From CAZBGL01 sp964491375 (GTDB lineage Bacteria > Desulfobacterota > Deferrisomatia > Deferrisomatales > Deferrisomataceae): a stretch of 14,280 nt of DNA. Shown here piece by piece: positions 7,162 to 14,280 of the stretch (its first letter is position 1; each line of letters begins with the position of its first letter). Both the position numbers and the translations under genes were made by a program. Location of the stretch: NCBI GenBank assembly GCA_964491375.1, contig CAZBGL010000254.1, positions 1 through 14,280 of the forward strand, given 5' to 3'. The notes under the pieces were generated by a model, which worked only from the letters and a program-made list of their open reading frames with translations, was not told the origin of the DNA and searched no databases.

Positions 7162-7697
7162 CTGGGCGCGGCCTCCCCGGGGCCGTCTAGCCGACCCCAC
7201 ACCACGGCCCGCACCGGCCCCCCGATGCGGGCCACCCTTCGGTCCACATCGACCCGTACCCCCCGGCCCGTGAGCCGCAGTCCCGGCCCCCATGCCTCCA
7301 CCGGATCCTCGGACACGATGGAGCCGCCCTTTTCGTAGCGGGCGCGGGAGGTACGCACCTCGTATCCGTCCACACCGAGGCGCACGCCCTCCTCCAGGAG
7401 GATCTTCGCCCCCTCCCGGACGGTCGCGGCCCCTGCCGCGAACCGCACCGTTCGCTCTCCCTTCCGGATGGTTCCCCGCACCTGCCGGAGCCGCGCGAAA
7501 CCCTCGGCCTCGCGGGCGCTGCCCGACCGGGCCCTCAGTTCCCACACCGCCCCCTCGGGCTCCCGGGCCGTCATCCGTACGCCCTCGAACTCGGACGGGG
7601 CGGCCGGGGCCGCAGCGCCGGGGGCGCCCCCTTCCGGCTCGCCGCATCCGAGCGCCAGCCACACGGCCAGTGCCGCCAGGGTGCCCCTCCGGATCAT
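7158..7697 (-). CDS. lptC: LptC family LPS export protein, predicted lipoprotein
   Basis: A 179-residue protein placed between kdsC and lptA, the normal lptC slot. After a hydrophobic stretch, the N-terminus ends in L-A-L-G-C with Cys18, a good lipobox; Gly19-Glu20 follow, then an Ala/Pro/Gly-rich linker to about residue 35. The rest shows the alternating strand pattern of the LptC/OstA fold (for example V-R-M-T-A-R-E-P-E-G at 40-49). E. coli LptC is instead held by an uncleaved transmembrane helix, so lipid anchoring here is a difference. Sequence conservation in LptC is low, and position carries much of the call. The ATG at 7697 overlaps the kdsC stop (ATGA). Confidence 0.85.
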   Translation of the reverse strand: MIRRGTLAALAVWLALGCGEPEGGAPGAAAPAAPSEFEGVRMTAREPEGAVWELRARSGSAREAEGFARLRQVRGTIRKGERTVRFAAGAATVREGAKILLEEGVRLGVDGYEVRTSRARYEKGGSIVSEDPVEAWGPGLRLTGRGVRVDVDRRVARIGGPVRAVVWGRLDGPGEAAPR

Positions 7698-8230
7698 CCC
7701 AGGGCCTCGGGGTCGAAGTACTTGCGGGTCACGGCATCCCACGCCCCCCGCGCCTTGAGGATGGCCTCGCACACCTCCCGCACGGCCCCCCGGCCCCCGG
7801 GACGACTCGTGACCCAGTGCACACGCTCGCGCACGTACACGGGCGCATCGGCCACCGTGATCCCCACGCCCACCTGGGTGAGCACCGGCAGGTCCACCAG
7901 GTCGTCCCCCACGTATGCCACCCGTTCGGGGGCGAGCCCCCGGCGCCCCAGGATGGACCGGACCACCTCCACCTTGTTCCGCACCCCCTGATGGACCTCC
8001 CGCACCCCGAGCTCCCGGGCCCGGTGCTCCACCACCCGGCTGCGGCGGCCGGTCACGAACCCCACGTCCACCCCGGCCCGCTGGAGCAGCTTGAGCCCGT
8101 GGCCGTCGCGAACGTCGAACGCCTTGGTTTCCACGCCGCGGTCGTCCAGGACCACCCGGCCGTCCGTGAGCACCCCGTCCACGTCCAGAAGCAGCAATTC
8201 CACCCGGGCCAGGCGTTCTTCCAGGGTCAT
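7694..8230 (-). CDS. kdsC: 3-deoxy-D-manno-octulosonate 8-phosphate phosphatase
   Basis: A 178-residue HAD-family phosphatase of the short C0 type, which acts as a tetramer. It has motif I L-L-D-V-D-G-V-L-T-D-G with nucleophile Asp16 and acid/base Asp18, motif II in V-T-G-R-R-S (59-64), motif III Lys86 in R-N-K-V-E, and motif IV G-D-D-L-V-D (108-113). It removes phosphate from Kdo-8-phosphate to yield Kdo. The ATG at 8230 overlaps the kdsD stop (ATGA). The very long upstream extension of the same frame is antisense-like noise inside kdsD. Length fits the family (about 170-190), without the fusion to KdsB or KdsD seen in some genomes. Confidence 0.95.
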   Translation of the reverse strand: MTLEERLARVELLLLDVDGVLTDGRVVLDDRGVETKAFDVRDGHGLKLLQRAGVDVGFVTGRRSRVVEHRARELGVREVHQGVRNKVEVVRSILGRRGLAPERVAYVGDDLVDLPVLTQVGVGITVADAPVYVRERVHWVTSRPGGRGAVREVCEAILKARGAWDAVTRKYFDPEALG

Positions 8231-9195
8231 CGCAGTCCTGCCTTGACCAGATCGTGGATGTGGATCACCCCGCACACCCGCCGGCTCCCCGGGGCGTCCA
8301 CGACGAACAGGTTGGTGATGGCGTGGCGCTCCATGGTCCGGAGCGCCTCCACCGCAAGCGTCCCCCGGGGGATCCTCTTGGGCGAAGGGGTCATCACCCG
8401 GCCCGCCGGCAGGTCCAGGAAGCCGGAAAGGCGCTCGAGCCCCCTGCGCAGGTCGCCGTCGGTGATCACCCCGGCCAGGAGTCCGTCGGCGTCGAACACC
8501 CCGGTGAACCCCAGGCGCTTGCTCGTCATCTCCAGGAGCACCTCCCGCATGGGCGTGTCCAGGCCCACCCGGGGGATGGCCTCGCCCTCGTGCATGAGAT
8601 CGTCCACCTGGAGGGTGAGCTTTCGGCCCAGGGTACCCGCCGGGTGGAACAGGGCGAAGTCCTCGGCCGAAAAGCCCTTGCGTTCCATGAGGGCCGCGGC
8701 CAGGGCGTCTCCCAGGGCCAGCGTGGCCGTGGTCGATGCCATGGGGGCAAGGTTCAGGGGGCACGCCTCCCGCTCCACCGGCACGTGGAGCACCACGTCG
8801 CTGCGGCGGGCCAGCGTGGAGGCCGGGTTCCCGGTGATGGCCACGAGGCCCAGGCGTAGCCGCCGGATCACGGGAAGGATCTCGACCAGTTCCTCGGTCT
8901 CGCCGGAGTTGGACACGGCCACCACCACGTCCCCTCGGGCCAGGATCCCCAGGTCGCCGTGCATCCCCTCGGCCGGGTGGAGGAAGAACGCCGGCGTCCC
9001 GGTGGAAGCCAGCGTGGCCGCGATCTTGCGGCAGATGATCCCGCTCTTCCCCATGCCGGTGAGGACCACCTTGCCCCGACACCCGGCCAGGAGCTCCACG
9101 GCCCGGTCGAACTCGGAACCGAGGCGCTCGGCCAGCCGCCGGATGGTCTCGGCCTCGGTGTGGAGCACGGTGCGGGCGGTGGGCACGTGGCTCAC
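8227..9195 (-). CDS. kdsD: D-arabinose 5-phosphate isomerase (KdsD/KpsF family, SIS plus two CBS domains)
   Basis: A 322-residue protein. The SIS domain (about 35-190) has T-G-M-G-K-S-G at 46-52, S-N-S-G-E-T-E-E at 95-102 and the conserved F-H-P-A-G-T-L-G-R at 183-191, whose His184 aligns with the catalytic His of E. coli KdsD. Two CBS domains follow (about 200-257 and 265-322). It converts ribulose-5-phosphate to arabinose-5-phosphate, the first step to Kdo. Its place between kdsA and kdsC makes the LPS isozyme (KdsD) more likely than a capsule isozyme (KpsF). GTG start overlapping the kdsA stop (GTGA), with GGAGGGG upstream. Confidence 0.95.
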   Translation of the reverse strand: MSHVPTARTVLHTEAETIRRLAERLGSEFDRAVELLAGCRGKVVLTGMGKSGIICRKIAATLASTGTPAFFLHPAEGMHGDLGILARGDVVVAVSNSGETEELVEILPVIRRLRLGLVAITGNPASTLARRSDVVLHVPVEREACPLNLAPMASTTATLALGDALAAALMERKGFSAEDFALFHPAGTLGRKLTLQVDDLMHEGEAIPRVGLDTPMREVLLEMTSKRLGFTGVFDADGLLAGVITDGDLRRGLERLSGFLDLPAGRVMTPSPKRIPRGTLAVEALRTMERHAITNLFVVDAPGSRRVCGVIHIHDLVKAGLR

Positions 9196-10022
9196 GTCTC
9201 GCCCCTCCGCGCCCGGTCCACGGCCAGCACGGACCGGAGCAGTGGCTCGAGATCCTCAAGGGCCACCGAGTTGGGCCCGTCGCACAGGGCCCGGTCCGGA
9301 TCCGGGTGCACCTCCAGGAACAGGGCGTCCACCCCCACGGCCGCGGCCGCCCGGGCCAGGTCCGGCACCGCGGTCCGGTCCCCCCCCGAGGCCCCGCACG
9401 CCGCGCCGGGTTGCTGCACGCTGTGGGTCGCGTCGAACACCACCGGCCATCCCAACCGCTTCATGCGCCCCAGCCCCTGGAAATCCACCACCAGGTACCG
9501 GTACCCGAACGTGGTGCCCCGCTCCGTCAGGAGCACACCGGCCGCTCCGCCCGAAAGGGCCTTCTCCGCCGCCTGTCCCATGTCCTCGGGGGCCATGAAC
9601 TGGCCCTTCTTGATGTTCACGGGCTTGCCCGAGCGGCCCGCAGCCACCAGCAGATCCGTCTGGCGGCACAGAAACGCGGGCACCTGGAGGCAGTCCAGCA
9701 CCCGGCCGGCCCGCACGGCCTCCTCGGGGGTGTGCACGTCGGAGAGCACCGGAAGGCCCAGCTCCCGCCGAACCTTCTCCAGGATCTCCAGCCCGGCCTC
9801 CAGGCCCGGGCCCCGGAACGACCCCAGGCTCGTGCGGTTGGCCTTGTCGTAGGAGCTCTTGAACACCACCGGAAGGTCCAGCCGCCCGGCGATCCGGCGC
9901 AGCTCCCGGGCGGTCTCCTCCACGAGCTCCTCGCTCTCGATCACGCAAGGACCCGCGATGAGCGCCAGGGGCGCCCCGCCCCCCACGGTGACGCCGCCGA
10001 TCCGTACCGGCCGGACGATCAC
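9192..10022 (-). CDS. kdsA: 3-deoxy-8-phosphooctulonate synthase, metal-dependent class
   Basis: A 276-residue enzyme that condenses phosphoenolpyruvate with arabinose-5-phosphate to give Kdo-8-phosphate. Family motifs include I-A-G-P-C-V-I-E-S at 22-30, F-K-S-S-Y-D-K-A-N-R-T-S at 54-65, N-I-K-K-G-Q-F at 136-142, and F-L-E-V-H-P-D-P near 240. Cys26 takes the place of the Asn found in the metal-independent E. coli enzyme, so this should be the metal-requiring class described for Aquifex. The GTG start at 10022 lies 25 bases after the pyrG stop, with GGGAGG upstream. Confidence 0.96.
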   Translation of the reverse strand: MIVRPVRIGGVTVGGGAPLALIAGPCVIESEELVEETARELRRIAGRLDLPVVFKSSYDKANRTSLGSFRGPGLEAGLEILEKVRRELGLPVLSDVHTPEEAVRAGRVLDCLQVPAFLCRQTDLLVAAGRSGKPVNIKKGQFMAPEDMGQAAEKALSGGAAGVLLTERGTTFGYRYLVVDFQGLGRMKRLGWPVVFDATHSVQQPGAACGASGGDRTAVPDLARAAAAVGVDALFLEVHPDPDRALCDGPNSVALEDLEPLLRSVLAVDRARRGET

Positions 10023-10047
10023 GCCCTGCCTCCCCCGGCCGCTCCCC

Positions 10048-11658
<1,611 letters not shown>

Positions 11659-11725
11659 GGACGACGTCACTCCCCCGGGGCGCCCGGCCCCGCGACTCGT
11701 CGGTTCCTCCGGCTCCTGCGTCTTC

Positions 11726-11889
11726 CAAGGGACGTCCCCCCGGGCACACGTTCACGCTGCACCCACGACCGGGGCCGGCAGCGGTGATCGGCCGTCCGCT
11801 GACAGATGTAGGCTGTGAACCGTTCGCCGTCCTGGCCCGAAGCGAAAACAGGCCCTTGACGGCACTGCCCAGGCGCAGAGGTCCCCTTG
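11726..11889 (-). ncRNA. Candidate structured RNA or pyrG leader in the kdsB-pyrG gap
   Basis: The gap 11659-11903 holds no convincing gene. Read on the minus strand, it folds by eye into one nested structure. An outer stem pairs 11889-11881 with 11733-11726 (one bulged G). An 8-bp stem pairs 11873-11866 with 11746-11739. Inside are a two-part hairpin (11863-11858 with 11831-11826, and 11854-11849 with 11839-11834, 9-base loop) and a long arm (11820-11815 with 11755-11750, 11813-11808 with 11766-11761, then a GGCCG/CGGCC tip). The size, about 164 nt, and the closing-stem-bubble-arm shape resemble 6S RNA, but I cannot match a family by sequence, and I see no dedicated promoter or terminator. 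High GC content makes chance stems common. Confidence 0.35.
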
Positions 11890-11903
11890 ATTCTCGTCCC
11901 CCG

Positions 11904-12680
11904 TCATCCCGGCCCGGCCGTGCGGGAGCGCAGCAGGGCCTCCACGCGGGGCACGTCCTCCGGACGATCCACGCCCACCGTGTCCCCCCGGGCCTCCACC
12001 ACCCGGATCCTCCACCCGGCCTCCAGAGCCCGGAGCTGCTCGAGCCGTTCGGCCCGTTCCAGTCCGCCGGCAGGGAGTTGCGGGAAGGCCAGGAGCGCCC
12101 TCCTCGTGAACGCGTAGACCCCCAGGTGTCTCCTGGGGGTCCACGGCGCCGACTCCGGAACCGGGCCCGGTCCGGATCGGTCCCAAAGGTCCCGGTAGTA
12201 GGGAACCGGCGACCGGGAAAAATAGAGGGCGTTCCCAGCCCGGTCGCACACCACCTTGACCACGTCGGTGGAGGCGAGGTCCCGGGACTCCGTGATGGGG
12301 CGGCTCAGGGTGGCCATGGCCACCTCCGGGTCCCTCTCGAACACCGCCACCAGGGCGTCCAGGTCTGCGCCGTCCACCAGGGGCTCGTCCCCCTGGAGGT
12401 TCACGTACACGTCCGCAGGAATCCGACGGGCGGCTTCGGCCACCCGGTCGGTTCCCGAGGGGCAGTCCGGCCGGGTCATCACCGCCCTGGCGCCGGCGGC
12501 CTCTGCCGCCCGGGCGATGGCCTCGGTGTCGGTGGCCACGTAGACCTCTTGGATCCGCCGGGCCGAACGCGCCGCATCCACCACCCACGCGATCAGGGGC
12601 CGTCCCAAGAGCGGCACGAGGGGTTTTCCCGGAAAACGGGAGGACGCGGATCGGGCGGGAATCACAGCGACGGCGCGCAC
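11904..12680 (-). CDS. kdsB: 3-deoxy-manno-octulosonate cytidylyltransferase (CMP-Kdo synthetase)
   Basis: A 258-residue nucleotidyltransferase that activates Kdo with CTP to CMP-Kdo. Motifs are V-I-P-A-R-S-A-S-S-R-F-P-G-K-P-L at 6-21, R-P-D-C-P-S-G-T-D-R at 70-79, N-L-Q-G-D-E-P-L at 94-101 and R-H-L-G-V-Y-A-F at 184-191, all typical of KdsB. The frame stays open about 70 codons upstream through the promoter, but the GTG at 12680 fits the family start and has AAGGAGG four bases before it. It is the first gene of the minus-strand block, read from its own promoter, and makes the last intermediate of the Kdo pathway whose other enzymes follow. Confidence 0.96.
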   Translation of the reverse strand: MRAVAVIPARSASSRFPGKPLVPLLGRPLIAWVVDAARSARRIQEVYVATDTEAIARAAEAAGARAVMTRPDCPSGTDRVAEAARRIPADVYVNLQGDEPLVDGADLDALVAVFERDPEVAMATLSRPITESRDLASTDVVKVVCDRAGNALYFSRSPVPYYRDLWDRSGPGPVPESAPWTPRRHLGVYAFTRRALLAFPQLPAGGLERAERLEQLRALEAGWRIRVVEARGDTVGVDRPEDVPRVEALLRSRTAGPG

Positions 12681-12687
12681 CGGGCCT

Positions 12688-12706
12688 CCTTGCGGAACCT
12701 GCAAGG
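12688..12706 (-). promoter_or_regulatory. Leader hairpin overlapping the kdsB Shine-Dalgarno
   Basis: On the minus strand CCTTGC and GCAAGG pair around a 7-base loop, and the 3' arm includes the first part of AAGGAGG (12691-12685). The stem would begin almost at the predicted transcript 5' end. It could stabilise the message or limit ribosome access. Function is inferred only. Confidence 0.4.
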
Positions 12707-12712
12707 CAGGGT

Positions 12713-12742
12713 ACCATACCCGCGGGATTTTCGGGGTGTCAA
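12713..12742 (-). promoter_or_regulatory. Sigma70-type promoter for kdsB and the Kdo/Lpt genes
   Basis: On the minus strand a perfect TTGACA (12742-12737) lies 18 bases before TATGGT (12718-12713). The start point would be near 12706, leaving a leader of about 26 bases to the kdsB GTG. A 6-bp inverted repeat, CGCGGG at 12721-12726 and CCCGCG at 12748-12753, brackets the -35 element. Confidence 0.75.
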
Positions 12743-12789
12743 GCCAACCCGCGGGTGGGCGGGCGCCACACCCTGCGGGCGGATCTCCC

Positions 12790-12818
12790 TTGACCGGCGC
12801 CGGCCGGTCCTGTATAAA
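12790..12818 (+). promoter_or_regulatory. Sigma70-type promoter for the SLOG-like gene
   Basis: TTGACC (12790-12795), 17-base spacer, TATAAA (12813-12818). It is divergent from the kdsB promoter, with 47 bases between the two -35 elements. The predicted leader is about 65 bases and includes a small GGCGG/CCGCC inverted repeat (12860-12875). Confidence 0.75.
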
Positions 12819-12891
12819 CGCGCCCCTTTTTTCGCCCCGGAAAGGAAACCATTCCGCCAGGCGGTACCGGCCGCCGGAAACGGAGGACGAC

Positions 12892-13443
12892 ATGCGACCC
12901 GAGGACGTGACCCTGTACAGCGGCGGCGCCCGGGGGGCCGAGGCCGCGTTCGGAGAGACGGCCGAGCGCTACGGCGTGGCCGAGGTCAACTTCACCTTCG
13001 AGGGCCACCACATCGAGCGCACCCGGAACACCCGTCTCCTCACGCCCAAGGAGCTGGCCAAGGGCGACGTGAGCATGGCCGAGGTCGCCCGGCGCCTCGG
13101 CCGGGACTACTCCGACCGTCCGTGGATGCGCCGGATCCTCCAGAGCATCTGGCACCAGGTGAACAACGGGGTGCAGGTGTTCGTGGTGGGGGTGATCCAG
13201 AACGATGGCACCGTCAAGGGCGGCACGGGCTGGGCCGCTGAACTGGCCAAGATGTGGAACCGGCCCCTCCACGTGTTCGATCAGGAGAAGGGCCACTGGT
13301 TCACGTGGCGCAACGAGACATGGATCGAGAGCCGGCCGGTGATCGGCCACCGGACCCTCTGCGGCACCGGCACCCGGAATCTGAACGAGGCGGGTCGGGC
13401 GGCCATTGAGGAGCTGTTCGCCCGGTCGTTCCGGAGCGGGTGA
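12892..13443 (+). CDS. SLOG/Rossmann-like nucleotide-binding-fold protein of unknown function
   Basis: A 183-residue soluble protein with no signal peptide or membrane segment. It starts with a strand-plus-glycine turn, L-Y-S-G-G-A-R-G-A-E (8-17), then has V-F-V-V-G at 96-100, V-K-G-G-T-G-W-A-A-E at 108-117, P-L-H-V-F-D-Q at 125-131, and G-T-G-T-R-N-L-N-E-A-G at 158-168. These glycine-rich turns resemble the SLOG superfamily (DprA/LOG/MoCo-carrier-like), especially a group I recall from phages and scattered bacteria that shares Y-S-G-G-A-x-G-A, G-G-T-G-W-A and G-T-R-x-x-N-E. That match is from memory. Start: ATG with GGAGG six bases upstream. It is a single-gene unit with its own promoter and terminator. 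I give no function; a nucleotide or nucleotide-derived ligand is plausible for the fold. Confidence 0.8.
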   Translation: MRPEDVTLYSGGARGAEAAFGETAERYGVAEVNFTFEGHHIERTRNTRLLTPKELAKGDVSMAEVARRLGRDYSDRPWMRRILQSIWHQVNNGVQVFVVGVIQNDGTVKGGTGWAAELAKMWNRPLHVFDQEKGHWFTWRNETWIESRPVIGHRTLCGTGTRNLNEAGRAAIEELFARSFRSG

Positions 13444-13471
13444 GCCGGCCGTTCTTCCCGGATCCCCCAAG

Positions 13472-13497
13472 GGCCACGGCACTCCGTGGCCTTTTTT
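13472..13497 (+). terminator. Rho-independent terminator after the SLOG-like gene
   Basis: A perfect 8-bp stem (GGCCACGG at 13472-13479, loop CACT, CCGTGGCC at 13484-13491) is followed by six T residues (13492-13497). It lies 28 bases after the stop codon and separates the gene from the next unit. Confidence 0.93.
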
Positions 13498-13525
13498 CGT
13501 GTCCCATTTCGCCGAAATTTCACGG
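13498..13525. other. Spacer between terminator and the next promoter
   Basis: This short stretch holds no gene or repeat I can support. It marks the switch from GC-rich coding DNA to the AT-rich promoter region of the NifX-like unit. Confidence 0.4.
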
Positions 13526-13566
13526 TTGTCATGCAACAATCTGGATGTTATTGTGTATATGCACAA
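13526..13566 (+). promoter_or_regulatory. Promoter with two operator-like dyads ahead of the NifX-like gene
   Basis: TTGTCA (13526-13531) and TATTGT (13549-13554) are separated by 17 bases, a plausible but imperfect sigma70 promoter. Two dyads overlap it: TTGT-N6-ACAA at 13526-13539 on the -35, and TTGTG-N6-CACAA at 13551-13566 across the -10 and start region, their starts 25 bases apart. The region is clearly AT-richer than its surroundings. Such placement suits a repressor or redox/metal regulator, but the regulator is unknown. The CRP spacing (TGTGA-N6-TCACA) does not fit. Confidence 0.5.
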
Positions 13567-13590
13567 AATCCATTCTGGAGGAGGTCTGAG

Positions 13591-14001
13591 ATGCGCGTAT
13601 GCTTTCCCGTGAGCCATCCGGAAGGGTTGAAAAGCCGGGTGTACGAACACTTCGGCTCGGCGCCCGCCTTTGTCGTGGTCGACACCGAAAGCGACACGTG
13701 GGAAACGGTACCGAACCGGGACGTCCACCACCGACATGGTCAGTGCCGCCCGGTACGCGCGTTGGGCACCCAGGCGGTGGACGCCGTGGTCGTGTCCAGC
13801 ATAGGCCCCGGCGCGCTGGCCGGGCTCACCCGGTACGGAATCCGGGTGTATCAAGCCCGCCCCGGCACCGTGGAGGAGAACCTCAGGTTATGGAAGGACG
13901 GACAGCTCTCCGAATGGGATCCCACTACGGCCTGCGCTGGGCACGGCGGGGCGGGCCATGCCCACCGGCACCGGCACATGTGCGCCCACGGGAAACCGTG
14001 A
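13591..14001 (+). CDS. NifX/NifB-type dinitrogenase iron-molybdenum cofactor-domain protein with His/Cys-rich tail
   Basis: A 136-residue protein. The domain at 1-105 starts M-R-V-C-F-P-V-S, then S-R-V-Y-E-H-F-G-S-A-P-A-F at 15-27, then V-D-A-V-V-V-S-S-I-G-P-G-A-L at 63-76 and G-I-R-V-Y-Q-A at 83-89. This is the Nitro_FeMo-Co fold shared by NifX, NafY and the NifB C-terminus. The last 22 residues carry seven His and two Cys (C-A-G-H-G-G ... H-M-C-A-H), a likely metal-binding tail. Stand-alone members often sit beside DUF134 genes and Mrp/NBP35 ATPases and need not signal nitrogen fixation. Strong GGAGGAGGT precedes the ATG. Its stop overlaps the next gene's GTG. A general iron-sulfur or metal-cluster role is inferred. 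Confidence 0.88.
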   Translation: MRVCFPVSHPEGLKSRVYEHFGSAPAFVVVDTESDTWETVPNRDVHHRHGQCRPVRALGTQAVDAVVVSSIGPGALAGLTRYGIRVYQARPGTVEENLRLWKDGQLSEWDPTTACAGHGGAGHAHRHRHMCAHGKP

Positions 14002-14280
14002 GCCCCAGACCCCGCAAGCCCAGGCGCTGCGAGTGTCCCGCACGCCTGGCTGCCGAATGGGTGTACAAGCCCGCAGGGATCCCCTTGAGGGATCTCGAGC
14101 CCGTGATCCTGGAACTGGACGAACTGGAGGCCTTCCGTCTGTGCGACGCGCGGGGTCTGACACAAGAAGAGGCAGGGCGCAGTATGGGGGTGTCCCGTGG
14201 CACGATCCAGAGGCTGCTGGCCTCGGCCCGGAAAAAAGTGGCCTCCGCGCTCACCGAGGGGCGGGCCCTGGTGCTCCGGG
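13998..14280 (+). CDS. DUF134 (UPF0251) helix-turn-helix protein, cut by the right edge
   Basis: A GTG at 13998 overlaps the preceding TGA (GTGA) and opens 94 codons to the window end. The start S-P-R-P-R-K-P-R-R-C is the basic N-terminus typical of DUF134. It continues with L-E-L-D-E-L-E-A-F-R-L-C-D at 38-50 and a helix-turn-helix resembling sigma-factor region 4: L-T-Q-E-E-A-G-R-S-M-G-V-S-R-G-T-I-Q-R-L-L at 54-74. Family proteins are usually about 100-150 residues, so a C-terminal part is missing. No clear Shine-Dalgarno is seen, which fits coupling to the upstream gene. Pairing with a NifX-like gene is the common arrangement, and a regulator of this unit or of metal-cluster genes is a reasonable guess. 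Confidence 0.88.
   Translation, partial: MSPRPRKPRRCECPARLAAEWVYKPAGIPLRDLEPVILELDELEAFRLCDARGLTQEEAGRSMGVSRGTIQRLLASARKKVASALTEGRALVLR

Noticed and set aside
7292..9598. Very long plus-strand open frame (over 700 codons)
   Set aside because: Antisense to lptC, kdsC, kdsD and kdsA, all of which have clear motifs; composition is low-complexity and there is no ribosome site.
11659..11670. Earlier GTG start for pyrG at 11670
   Set aside because: The GTG sits directly on the Shine-Dalgarno, while the ATG at 11658 has proper spacing and matches the usual PyrG N-terminus.
11726..11889. Firm naming of the kdsB-pyrG gap as 6S RNA (ssrS)
   Set aside because: Size and overall shape fit, but I could not line up conserved 6S sequence, and there is no visible promoter; it is left as a candidate.
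13551..13566. CRP/FNR-type site
   Set aside because: The half-sites TTGTG and CACAA are too close for the CRP pattern TGTGA-N6-TCACA and do not match FNR TTGAT-N4-ATCAA.
13486..13590. N-terminal extension of the NifX-like protein back to 13486
   Set aside because: It would start inside the terminator stem and run through the promoter; the ATG at 13591 has a strong Shine-Dalgarno and the family start.

Overview
The window looks like chromosomal DNA from a very GC-rich Gram-negative bacterium. The gene order is kdsB-pyrG-kdsA-kdsD-kdsC-lptC-lptA-lptB-rpoN-hpf-ptsN-hprK-rapZ followed by mannose-family PTS genes. This order, together with HPr kinase in an LPS-making cell, suggests the deltaproteobacterial (Desulfuromonadota/Desulfobacterota-like) lineages. 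The taxonomic call is inferred from content and order, not from a search.

Minus strand, read right to left from about 12.7 kb to the left edge: one long convergently directed gene block. A clear sigma70-type promoter (12713-12742) precedes kdsB. A 245-nt gap with strong RNA-folding potential follows, then pyrG, kdsA, kdsD, kdsC, lptC, lptA, lptB and rpoN. These genes make CMP-Kdo (KdsD, KdsA, KdsC, KdsB, with CTP from PyrG) and move finished LPS out of the inner membrane (LptB ATPase, LptC, LptA). A second sigma70-type promoter (4451-4479) lies between rpoN and hpf and would drive the second half: hpf (ribosome hibernation), ptsN (EIIA-Ntr), hprK, rapZ and mannose-family PTS IIA, IIB and IIC. 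IIC runs off the left edge. Most junctions are 4-base ATGA/GTGA overlaps, so translation is probably coupled through the block.

Plus strand, from about 12.8 kb to the right edge: a divergent promoter (12790-12818) drives a 183-residue SLOG/Rossmann-like protein of unknown function, closed by a textbook rho-independent terminator (13472-13497). An unusually AT-rich 90-base promoter region with two operator-like dyads follows. It leads to a two-gene unit: a NifX/NifB-type (dinitrogenase Fe-Mo cofactor domain) protein with a His/Cys-rich tail, and a DUF134 helix-turn-helix protein cut by the window edge.

Most of the window is conserved housekeeping sequence. I saw no mobile element, CRISPR array, tRNA or rRNA. 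The parts most worth a second look are the foldable kdsB-pyrG gap, the dyads ahead of the NifX-like gene, the SLOG-like gene, and the lipobox on LptC. I do not see a clearly new multi-gene system.
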